Source: Dehalococcoidia bacterium (GTDB lineage: Bacteria; Chloroflexota; Dehalococcoidia; Dehalococcoidales; Fen-1064). From it: a stretch of DNA of 5,748 nucleotides. Below are positions 1 to 5,286 of this stretch, in pieces. Numbering within the stretch: the stretch's first letter is position 1; every line of letters starts with the position of its first letter. Under the pieces are notes generated by a model. The model ran no database searches. It saw only the letters and a program-made list of their open reading frames with translations, and was not told the DNA's origin. Made by a program: the position numbers and the translations under genes. The stretch covers positions 1 to 5,748 of the forward strand of contig JAUYDN010000269.1 in assembly GCA_030691775.1 (NCBI GenBank). The letters run 5' to 3'.

Positions 1-74
1 CGAAGAATCTGGTGGTGGGGAGGCGTTGTCTTATTCCCCCACTCTGAGATTCTTCGCTTCGCTCCAGAATGACA
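1..74. repeat. Intergenic inverted-repeat element (left edge)
   Basis: CGAAGAATCT at 1-10 pairs perfectly with AGATTCTTCG at 47-56, and inside it GTGGGG (15-20) pairs with CCCCAC (37-42), so the segment can fold into one long imperfect hairpin. It continues into CTTCGCTCCAGAATGACA, ending at 74. Read on the minus strand it begins TGTCATTCT, a start shared with the palindromic element at 5519-5575. This kind of unit is typical of dispersed non-coding repeats. No open frame here has a ribosome site. The first bases may be missing because the window starts here. From 75 to 127 I see nothing recognisable. Confidence 0.6.
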
Positions 75-127
75 CCCATTTCTATCCTTGTTAGTATCGG
101 GAATGATATTAATGAGACAAGCTCCTT

Positions 128-288
128 GAGGTCGCCCAAAGGGCGAGGTCAAGCCTCGCCCCTACGGGTTGGTAGAGGTCGAGTCTCGCCCCTACGGTTG
201 GTAGGCTGGTCGAGCACGATACCCGGTATCTGGTTACGGTCGAGCCTCGCCCCTACGGTTGATAGAGGTTCGAGCCTCGCCCCTACGG
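128..288. repeat. Four degenerate GC-rich direct repeats with a hairpin leader
   Basis: Four copies of a roughly 21-base unit, consensus GGTCGAGCCTCGCCCCTACG plus G, lie at 147-167, 177-197, 238-258 and 267-288; the last carries one extra T. The copies differ by one or two bases and are unevenly spaced, so this is not a CRISPR array. Just before them TCGCCC (132-137) pairs with GGGCGA (141-146), and GGGCGAGG (141-148) can instead pair with CCTCGCCC (154-161). The long plus-strand open frame over this region is a by-product of GC-rich repeats: it has no ribosome site and runs antisense into two better-supported genes. Confidence 0.65.
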
Positions 289-300
289 TCTTTGGGGGAC

Positions 301-342
301 AACAAAAGACGACCGGTTATTGGGAACCTTGCCCGGTCGTCT
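301..342 (-). terminator. Rho-independent terminator of the ftsA-ftsZ unit
   Basis: On the minus strand a perfect 10-base stem, AGACGACCGG (complement of 333-342) with CCGGTCGTCT (complement of 307-316), encloses a 16-base loop and is followed at once by TTTGTT (complement of 301-306). With the last stem base this gives the run TTTTGTT. It starts 35 bases beyond the stop codon of the 40-residue gene at 378-500, the expected place for the end of the minus-strand operon. No gene on the plus strand could use it. Confidence 0.85.
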
Positions 343-377
343 CTGTTTACGAAACTAATAGTTTGAGAGCTTACAGA

Positions 378-500
378 CTACTTGCCCAGCGCGGCTTCGT
401 CCTTCTTACGGATAGAGCGGCCGCCGTGACCATGCTTCACGCCCTTGAACATATCCTTGTAGGTCTTTCTCTGCTGTGCTTTATCTTGCTTTCTCCCCAT
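378..500 (-). CDS. Small very basic protein, 40 residues, unknown function
   Basis: I do not recognise this protein. It begins MGRKQDKAQQRKTYKDMF and ends RSIRKKDEAALGK, with 13 Lys/Arg against 4 Asp/Glu. A middle segment (KGVKHGHGG, 19-27) is rich in Gly and His. There is no signal peptide or membrane segment. A Shine-Dalgarno GGAGA (complement of 506-510) precedes the ATG by 5 bases. The gene starts 15 bases after the stop of the 128-residue gene and is followed by the unit's terminator, so it is the last gene of the ftsA-ftsZ operon. Third codon positions are G/C-rich like those of its neighbours, which supports real coding. The charge suggests binding to nucleic acid, ribosome or acidic phospholipid; that is inference only. 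Confidence 0.7.
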   Translation of the reverse strand: MGRKQDKAQQRKTYKDMFKGVKHGHGGRSIRKKDEAALGK

Positions 501-515
501 TGTGTTCTCCACGTT

Positions 516-902
516 CTAGGCATTGGTAACAACAGGCTGTGTCGAATAACCCCGGATGCGGGAATAGCTCTGCTGTAACATCCTCTGCCACTGATTCCAG
601 TCCAGCCGGGCGATATCCAGCACGGCTTGCCGTACTGACTCATCGTCGGTCAGGCAGAAGAGACCGATGCCATTTTCACTATACGTTTTCACCATGCCTT
701 TGTCAACCAGCTGGCACAGTGCCTTGACGATATAACGCCGTTCGCCGGCAACACTGAGCGCGTGGAGGACTGCCAGCTCGCTGAAACGGGTACCCGGGTG
801 CCAGCCGAAGAACTGGATTAGCTCGAGGCAATAGGGGTTATCATGGTATTCATCTATCAATTGACACAGACTGTCCTTACCGGTTGTCTGTGCGGTAATC
901 AT
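516..902 (-). CDS. Winged-helix-like hypothetical protein, 128 residues
   Basis: I cannot assign this to a named family. Its layout suggests a small winged helix. Helices are likely at about 10-33 (SLCQLIDEYHDNPYCLELIQ) and 39-49 (RFSELAVLHAL). A candidate recognition helix lies at 54-68 (ERRYIVKALCQLVDKG), followed by a beta-wing at 69-85 (GMVKTYSENGIGLFCLTDDE). A final helical segment spans about 88-115 and contains a Trp pair (LDWNQW). No signal or membrane segment is visible. A strong AGGAGG (complement of 907-912) lies 4 bases before the ATG. The gene follows ftsZ after 78 bases and precedes the 40-residue gene after 15 bases, so it is probably co-transcribed with both. A transcription regulator or an ftsZ-linked DNA-binding factor would fit the fold, but no target is shown by the sequence. 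Confidence 0.85.
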   Translation of the reverse strand: MITAQTTGKDSLCQLIDEYHDNPYCLELIQFFGWHPGTRFSELAVLHALSVAGERRYIVKALCQLVDKGMVKTYSENGIGLFCLTDDESVRQAVLDIARLDWNQWQRMLQQSYSRIRGYSTQPVVTNA

Positions 903-916
903 ATATCCTCCTCAAC

Positions 917-942
917 GGTACAGGCAAACGGAGCCTGGTACC
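917..942 (-). promoter_or_regulatory. Intercistronic hairpin between ftsZ and the winged-helix gene
   Basis: On the minus strand GGTACCAGGC pairs with GCCTGTACC around a 7-base loop, with one bulged C. The hairpin ends 4 bases before the AGGAGG ribosome site of the 128-residue gene. The same bases also contain a perfect 12-base palindrome, CCTGGTACCAGG (934-945), so two folds or a dimeric protein site are possible. No T-run follows, so it is unlikely to be a terminator. It could protect the 3' end of the ftsZ message or tune translation of the next gene; this is inference. Confidence 0.45.
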
Positions 943-980
943 AGGAATTTAATAGCGTGTCGATTGAGCTTTTGCCGGTG

Positions 981-2081
981 TTAACGCCTTGTCTCCACCA
1001 CGGGCATCGGACGCGCTTTGAGGATATCACGCTGTCTCAGGAAAGACGGCGTATCGAGTTGCTCTTCCGTCTTCAGGTTCTTGAGCACTTTAGTTAGTTC
1101 CCTCTCGCGCAGGGCGCTATTGGTGCCATACATGCCGGCGAACCCGGTGGCGATAAGTATCAGGCGTACCTCCTGGTTCATGTTGCTATCCAGTGCCACG
1201 CCAAAGATGACATTGGCGTCCGGGTCGACAGCGTGTTTGACGACTTCCGCGGCGGCGTTGACCTCGAACAGGCTGAGGGATGAACCGCCGGTGATGTTGA
1301 AGAGCACGCCTTTCGCGCCCTCCATGGAAACATCCAGCAGAGGGCTGGCGAGTGCTTGTTTGGCGGCATCCAGCGCGCGGTTGGGTCCCGTACCTTTACC
1401 GATGGACATCCAGGCGGGCCCGGCGTCTTTCATTATGGTGCGGATATCTGCGAAGTCCAGGTTAATGAGACCCGGAACGGTAATAACCTCGGCGATTGCC
1501 TGCACGCCGTGGTGGAGCACCTCGTCAGCCACCTTGAAGGCACCATCGACAGATGTCTTCTGGTCGCAGAGCTGGAGCAGGCGGTCGTTGGGGATGAGGA
1601 CCAGGGTATCCACTTTTTCCTGGAGGTTCTCAATGCCGGCTTCGGCGGTCTTACGGCGGTGATTGCCTTCGAAGCTAAAGGGCTTGGTAACGATAGCGAT
1701 GGTCAAAGCCCCGCCTTGCCTGGCGATCTCAGAAACAACCGGTGCCGACCCGGTACCCGTACCGCCGCCCATACCGGCAGTCACGAATACCATGTCGGCA
1801 CCGGAGAGTACCTCTTTTATCTGGTCGCGGCTTTCCTCGGCGGCTTTCATACCAACCGCTTGGTCGCCGCCGGCGCCCATACCGCGCGTCAAACGCTCCC
1901 CGAGCTGTATGCGCACCGCCGCTTCTGTGAATGCCAGCTGTTGAACATCGGTGTTCATAGCGATAAATTCAACGCCGCGGATTTGTTCGCGGACCATCCT
2001 GTTGATGGCATTACAGCCAGCTCCACCCAAACCTACCACCTTTATCTTTGCCCCGGTGGGGACAAAATTAGTCTTTGACAT
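981..2081 (-). CDS. ftsZ: Cell division protein FtsZ
   Basis: Tubulin-like GTPase that polymerises into the cytoplasmic division ring. At 366 residues it is slightly shorter than E. coli FtsZ (383). Visible landmarks are the N-terminal nucleotide fold KIKVVGLGGAGCNAINRM (12-29), the tubulin signature GGGTGTG (105-111), PFSFEG (134-139) and the T7 loop NLDFAD (207-212), whose Asp residues complete GTP hydrolysis in the next subunit. A C-terminal peptide, LDTPSFLRQ (342-350), matches the family's D-I-P-A-F-L-R type and is the usual docking site for FtsA. The linker between the folded core and this peptide is only about 25 residues, and a 16-residue basic tail follows the peptide. The ATG is supported by AAAGGAG (complement of 2090-2096) 8 bases upstream. 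ftsA ends 59 bases before it, the usual partner arrangement. All catalytic parts are present, so it should be functional. Confidence 0.98.
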   Translation of the reverse strand: MSKTNFVPTGAKIKVVGLGGAGCNAINRMVREQIRGVEFIAMNTDVQQLAFTEAAVRIQLGERLTRGMGAGGDQAVGMKAAEESRDQIKEVLSGADMVFVTAGMGGGTGTGSAPVVSEIARQGGALTIAIVTKPFSFEGNHRRKTAEAGIENLQEKVDTLVLIPNDRLLQLCDQKTSVDGAFKVADEVLHHGVQAIAEVITVPGLINLDFADIRTIMKDAGPAWMSIGKGTGPNRALDAAKQALASPLLDVSMEGAKGVLFNITGGSSLSLFEVNAAAEVVKHAVDPDANVIFGVALDSNMNQEVRLILIATGFAGMYGTNSALRERELTKVLKNLKTEEQLDTPSFLRQRDILKARPMPVVETRR

Positions 2082-2140
2082 ATACGTCTCTCCTTTATCT
2101 CAGACGGCACGCTGTCCGCGGCCGGTCCGGGAAAATACAT

Positions 2141-3346
2141 CTAGCGGAAAAGGCGGAGTACCGGCGAGATGAGCCCGCGCAAGCCTCCCTTAGCATGGTG
2201 GGTCTGGGCATTGTTGTTCCGGGTGCGCCAGAGCAGGAGTCCAACACTCGTAGCATATGCCGGGTCGCACAGGGCATCGGAGACACCCGGCAGGTTGACC
2301 GGCGTGCCCAGTCTCACCGGGAAACGGGTGATGTCACGCGCCATGTCAATGATGCCGCCCAGATTGGCACCGCCGCCAGTCAGTACCAGCCCGGAGGGGA
2401 TGAAGCGGGCATAGTCTTTTTGCGGCAGTTCCATGACGATAAGACGGATTAGCTCGTCGACACGGGCACGGATGATTTCACCCAGGTCGTTCAGGGAGAT
2501 TGCCTGCTGACCGATATTAATTGTCCGGTCTTCGATGGCTTCGGCGTTTCCCATCGGTGTCACATTGCCGTGCTTCTTCTTGATATCCTCGGCGGCTTCA
2601 TAAGTCAGTCCCAGGCCGATGGAGATGTCCCGGCTAATCTGGTAACCGCCGACGGGTAGAATCGAGGTGTGGCAAATGGCGTTATCCTTGAAAACTGCCA
2701 CATCGGTGGTAAACCCGCCGATATCCGCCAGCAGGACGCCGTCCAGTCTCTCTTCCGGAGCGAGGACTGCCTCGGCGCTGGCAAGCGGTTCCAGGATGAG
2801 GTCTTCGATTTCAATGCCGATACTGCGGATGCACTTTGTCAGGTTCTGAATGCTGGTCACCGCGGCAGTAATAATGTGGGTTTCCACGTCCAGTCGGAAG
2901 CCATGCATACCCACCGGGTTCTTTATGCCACCCTGTCCGTCTACGGAATAGGCGCGCGGGATGACGTGAAGGACTTTCTGGTCTCGCGGTATTTCTACAG
3001 AGCGTGCCACTTCCATGACCCTTTTCAGGTCTTCAGCGCGCACCAGGCGGTCGTTGCGGGCAATAGCGATAGCGCCGCGATTGTTCACCGAGCTGATATG
3101 CCTGCCGGTCACACCCACGTAAGCTGACTCCACCTTGTAGCCGGCGGTGCGTTCTGCCCTTCGCACCGACTCGCGGATAGATTCCCGGGCTTCGTTCAAA
3201 TTGACGACCATACCCTTAGCCAGACCCCGGGTCGGGGCGATGCCAACCCCCATTACGCGGGCGTTGTTCTTTTCGTCAATATCACCCATTACGGTGCACA
3301 CCTTGGTGGTGCCAACGTCGATACCCGTAACCTTCGTTCTCTTCAT
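2141..3346 (-). CDS. ftsA: Cell division protein FtsA
   Basis: Actin-like ATPase that anchors FtsZ filaments to the inner face of the membrane. The 401-residue length is normal for the family. Visible parts are phosphate loop 1 GIDVGTTKV (8-16), the FtsA-specific 1C subdomain at roughly 82-160 with HVIPRAYSVDG and NPVGMHGFRLDVETHI, phosphate loop 2 ADIGGFTTDVAVF (207-219), the adenosine motif GLVLTGGGANLGG (319-331), and a C-terminal amphipathic helix GGLRGLISPVLRLFR (387-401) for membrane binding. A GGAGG ribosome site (complement of 3360-3364) lies 13 bases before the ATG, which is long; no other in-frame start fits, and the N-terminus matches the family from residue 6. ftsA lies between the 64-residue gene (43 bases upstream) and ftsZ (59 bases downstream). 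ftsQ, which often precedes ftsA, is absent. Confidence 0.97.
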   Translation of the reverse strand: MKRTKVTGIDVGTTKVCTVMGDIDEKNNARVMGVGIAPTRGLAKGMVVNLNEARESIRESVRRAERTAGYKVESAYVGVTGRHISSVNNRGAIAIARNDRLVRAEDLKRVMEVARSVEIPRDQKVLHVIPRAYSVDGQGGIKNPVGMHGFRLDVETHIITAAVTSIQNLTKCIRSIGIEIEDLILEPLASAEAVLAPEERLDGVLLADIGGFTTDVAVFKDNAICHTSILPVGGYQISRDISIGLGLTYEAAEDIKKKHGNVTPMGNAEAIEDRTINIGQQAISLNDLGEIIRARVDELIRLIVMELPQKDYARFIPSGLVLTGGGANLGGIIDMARDITRFPVRLGTPVNLPGVSDALCDPAYATSVGLLLWRTRNNNAQTHHAKGGLRGLISPVLRLFR

Positions 3347-3389
3347 ATATGTGTTGCTTCCTCCTCAAATAATATATAATGAAAGACTG

Positions 3390-3584
3390 TTAATCGCGGT
3401 AGTGAATGTGCCAGTTGTCGTGCGGTTCGCTGTTGCGGCTATCACCGGGTCCCAGGTAGCATTCGGCGAGAAAACCACCTGGCGAACTACCACTGCGGAC
3501 ACCCGGGGAAGCCTCCTCGGTGATGCTCAGGTTGAAATCGATGATGCCGGTTTTGGGTCTTTCGTATTCGGTTGCGGTGGACAT
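3390..3584 (-). CDS. Small hypothetical protein ahead of ftsA, 64 residues
   Basis: I do not recognise this protein. It reads MSTATEYERPKTGIIDFNL at the start and NSEPHDNWHIHYRD at the end, with a Gly/Ser/Pro-rich middle (SPGVRSGSSPGG, 26-37) and one Cys (42). There is no signal peptide or membrane segment and it is probably largely unstructured. Support for real coding is threefold. A GAGGG ribosome site (complement of 3592-3596) lies 7 bases before the ATG. Third codon positions are strongly C/G-rich. The gene is placed just downstream of a promoter and 43 bases before ftsA. It would be the first gene of the division operon. An overlapping 117-codon frame on the same strand covers the promoter and is rejected. 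Alternatives are a leader peptide acting on ftsA expression or a lineage-specific small division protein; neither is shown by the sequence. Confidence 0.65.
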   Translation of the reverse strand: MSTATEYERPKTGIIDFNLSITEEASPGVRSGSSPGGFLAECYLGPGDSRNSEPHDNWHIHYRD

Positions 3585-3610
3585 CGTAGTACCCTCGTAC
3601 TTTCTTCAGA

Positions 3611-3639
3611 TTTATATATTGGTCATATTCAATCGTAAA
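3611..3639 (-). promoter_or_regulatory. Sigma-70-type promoter of the ftsA-ftsZ unit
   Basis: On the minus strand a -35 box TTTACG (complement of 3634-3639, 4 of 6 consensus matches) and a -10 box TATAAA (complement of 3611-3616, 5 of 6) are separated by exactly 17 bases. Transcription would start near 3604, giving a leader of about 20 bases before the ATG at 3584 that holds the GAGGG ribosome site. The stretch is AT-rich compared with the flanking coding DNA. Confidence 0.55.
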
Positions 3640-3676
3640 CTTGTCATAACCTAATATCCAGTATTGTCCTTGCCGT

Positions 3677-3704
3677 TTCCGTAAGATTCCGTAACGTTCC
3701 AGAA
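3677..3704. promoter_or_regulatory. Three TTCC boxes in 10-base phase, candidate operator
   Basis: TTCCGTAA (3677-3684), TTCCGTAA (3687-3694) and TTCCAGAA (3697-3704) start exactly 10 bases apart, about one helical turn, so they face the same side of the DNA. A further TTCCGT lies at 3759-3764 and the reverse form ACGGAA at 3726-3731. All sit between the two divergent promoters. This is a plausible site for a regulator binding as an array. The regulator is unknown; the DUF5343-like product of the adjacent gene is one untested candidate. Confidence 0.4.
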
Positions 3705-3733
3705 TTAGTGAGCAAGAAAAAGTTAACGGAATC
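3685..3733. promoter_or_regulatory. Inverted repeat in the divergent control region
   Basis: GATTCCGTAAC (3685-3695) is the reverse complement of GTTAACGGAATC (3722-3733) except for one extra A, with 26 bases between the arms. The left arm overlaps the second TTCC box. It could be a pair of operator half-sites allowing looping, or a weak hairpin. It lies upstream of both divergent promoters and not inside either. Confidence 0.35.
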
Positions 3734-3784
3734 GGGTAGTTATCCGGTAGTGCCATAGTTCCGTCTGGTTGCTGTTTTTTGCCC

Positions 3785-3813
3785 TTGTATTGGTATTTTT
3801 TCTGGCATATAAT
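3785..3813 (+). promoter_or_regulatory. Sigma-70-type promoter of the DUF5343-like gene
   Basis: A perfect -10 box TATAAT (3808-3813) is preceded at 17 bases by TTGTAT (3785-3790, 4 of 6 matches to the -35 consensus), with a T-rich spacer. Transcription would begin near 3820, leaving a leader of about 19 bases that contains AGGAGG (3827-3832). This placement also rules out an upstream in-frame ATG at 3779, which lies before the promoter. Confidence 0.75.
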
Positions 3814-3838
3814 TAGGCAATCAGTCAGGAGGGTCTGC

Positions 3839-4546
3839 ATGTCCGCCGAAAATGCCAGAAGAGGGACGCCTCCTTACATCTCACCGGTGACCTTCCGGCA
3901 TTTGCTGGAGCAACTGCAGAAAAATGTACCCGACCGCATCGACCGGAGCTATCTGGATGAGTTACACTCCGGCAGTACCGGCACCCAGATAATGTCCGCT
4001 GTTCGTTACCTGAACCTGGTGGATTCCAACAACAAACCCACGCCCAATCTACGTTTTCTGCTGGATGGACGCTCCACGCCGGAAGAACGCACTAAAAAAC
4101 TCCGCGATATTGCATTATCTGCCTATGGTTTCGTGCTCAGTAACACTGCCATCGACCACAAGACTGCTACCTATGCACAGATACAGGAGCTTTTCCGTGA
4201 CAATTGCGGGGTGGAGGGGGATGTACAGCGCAAGTGTATTAAATTCTTCACTTCGCTCGCCACCGATGCTGGAATACCGCTTTCACCCTTCATCAATAAA
4301 AGAGTGAGAATGGGACGGAGTACACCACCCCGGCAATCTACCCGCAAGGGTAGTTCCAAAAGTTCCAGAAACGTTCTAGTTCCAGAACCAACAAATAAAA
4401 TTCCAGTCCATATGGAACTACTGGGCAAACTGCTGGACAAGTTTCCGCCATTTGAATCGGAGTGGACTGTTGAGCAGAAAACGAGGTGGCTGGAAAGTTT
4501 TATGGTATTTATCCAGAAAATCTACCCGCCGGAACCGCCGAAATGA
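3839..4546 (+). CDS. DUF5343-like protein, 235 residues
   Basis: The N-terminal part resembles the DUF5343 family of unknown function. It has PPYISPVTFRHLLEQL (11-26), RIDRSYLDEL (33-42), then GSTGTQIMSAVRYLNLVD (45-62), which looks like the recognition part of a winged helix. Further helices cover 82-101, 110-121 and 126-145. Residues 155-178 form a basic Ser/Arg/Lys-rich linker. A separate C-terminal helical module follows (LLGKLLDKFPPFESEWT, 194-210, then EQKTRWLESFMVFIQKI, 212-228); I recall similar K-F-P-x-F-x-x-x-W tails on other DUF5343 proteins. No membrane segment is visible. The ATG at 3839 has AGGAGG 6 bases upstream and a good promoter; starting at 3779 would place the start ahead of that promoter. 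The LUD gene follows after 26 bases. DNA binding is plausible from the fold, not demonstrated. Family assignment is from memory. Confidence 0.85.
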   Translation: MSAENARRGTPPYISPVTFRHLLEQLQKNVPDRIDRSYLDELHSGSTGTQIMSAVRYLNLVDSNNKPTPNLRFLLDGRSTPEERTKKLRDIALSAYGFVLSNTAIDHKTATYAQIQELFRDNCGVEGDVQRKCIKFFTSLATDAGIPLSPFINKRVRMGRSTPPRQSTRKGSSKSSRNVLVPEPTNKIPVHMELLGKLLDKFPPFESEWTVEQKTRWLESFMVFIQKIYPPEPPK

Positions 4547-4572
4547 CTGCTTGCTTTGATGAGGGATAAAGC

Positions 4573-5283
4573 ATGACTGACGAGCTTGATTTAAGCCAGG
4601 AATGGAAGTGGTACTACGAAGAGCGTGGCAAGAGGGTTGTTTCCAACCTGCAGAAAAAGAACATCAATGCCATTTTCGCCGTAAACAAAACAGAGGCACT
4701 CGCATCAGTCCTGGCAATGATTCCTGAGGGAGCGAAGGTAGTCCGCGGGGATTCCATGAGTGTCGACCAGGTGGGAGTCATGGAAGCACTTAAGGAACGT
4801 AACCAGAATGTAATTATAGATGCCTTCGCGCGCGATGCCGATGGCAGGACGGTGTTGAAAGGCAAAGAGAGACGGCAGGCGCAAAAAGAGGCATTTCACG
4901 CAGACGTTTTCATCACCGGGGCTAATGCCATAACCCTGGATGGAAAGATTGTGAGTACCGATGCGGTTGGTAACAGGGTGGCGCCCGTGATTTTCGGTCC
5001 GGAGAAGGTGATTCTGGTGGTCGGCGCCAACAAAATAGTCACTGACCTGGATGCCGCTCTGCGCAGGATACACGAGGTAGCGGCGCCGCTCAACGCGAAA
5101 AGACACGCTTTGAAACACCACCGCCCGGAGTTCGGGCAGTTACCGTGCGTTATTACCGGTGTTTGCGTCGATTGTAACAGCGAGTGGCGCATATGCCGCT
5201 ACACCACCATTATTGAAGGTTCGATGGCGAGCGAGAAGGGAAGAATAAACGTGGTGCTGGTGGGCGAAGACCTGGGGATTTAG
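4573..5283 (+). CDS. LUD-domain protein (LutC/YkgG-like, formerly DUF162), 236 residues
   Basis: Cytoplasmic LUD-domain protein. The family includes LutC of lactate oxidation complexes and many stand-alone members of unknown substrate. The sequence shows VVRGDSMSVDQVGV (56-69), the core TGANAITLDGKIVSTDAVGNR (115-135, given as separate conserved turns TGANAIT and DAVGNR), FGPEKVILVVGANKIV (141-156) and a C-terminal cysteine motif Cys192, Cys198, Cys201, Cys208 (C-x5-C-x2-C-x6-C). It closes with GRINVVLVGEDLG (223-235). Four cysteines at this spacing could hold a metal or Fe-S cluster; that is inference. GAGGG (4561-4565) lies 7 bases before the ATG. It is 26 bases after the DUF5343-like gene and probably shares its transcript. 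There are no lutA or lutB genes in the window, so a role in lactate use is not supported. A MITE-like element begins 3 bases after the stop. Confidence 0.92.
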   Translation: MTDELDLSQEWKWYYEERGKRVVSNLQKKNINAIFAVNKTEALASVLAMIPEGAKVVRGDSMSVDQVGVMEALKERNQNVIIDAFARDADGRTVLKGKERRQAQKEAFHADVFITGANAITLDGKIVSTDAVGNRVAPVIFGPEKVILVVGANKIVTDLDAALRRIHEVAAPLNAKRHALKHHRPEFGQLPCVITGVCVDCNSEWRICRYTTIIEGSMASEKGRINVVLVGEDLGI

Positions 5284-5286
5284 AGT

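Noticed and set aside
128..288. CRISPR array
   Set aside because: Units are diverged, spacing is irregular, intervening sequence is too short or itself related, and there are no cas genes in the window.
352..364. 13-base palindrome AAACTAATAGTTT between the 40-residue gene and the terminator
   Set aside because: Perfect but short and AT-rich, with no promoter nearby; it can arise by chance and no role can be supported.
69..578. Plus-strand open frame of 169 codons
   Set aside because: It is translated GC-rich repeat, has no ribosome site, passes through the terminator and lies antisense to two supported small genes.
1018..1662. Long plus-strand open frames opposite ftsZ and ftsA
   Set aside because: They are antisense shadows of strongly conserved genes, with no ribosome sites and no recognisable domains.
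3354..3380. Plus-strand antisense promoter with TATAAT at 3375-3380
   Set aside because: The -10 is perfect, but the best -35 (TTGCTT) is 15 bases away and there is no supported gene downstream; the AT-rich gap before ftsA explains it well enough.
3779..3838. Longer N-terminus for the DUF5343-like gene
   Set aside because: The upstream ATG lies before the -35 box, while the ATG at 3839 has AGGAGG at the right distance and a promoter just ahead.
3487..3840. Minus-strand open frame of 117 codons upstream of ftsA
   Set aside because: It covers both divergent promoters and the AT-rich control region, overlaps the 64-residue gene in another frame, has no good ribosome site, and its last third is a frame shadow of that gene.
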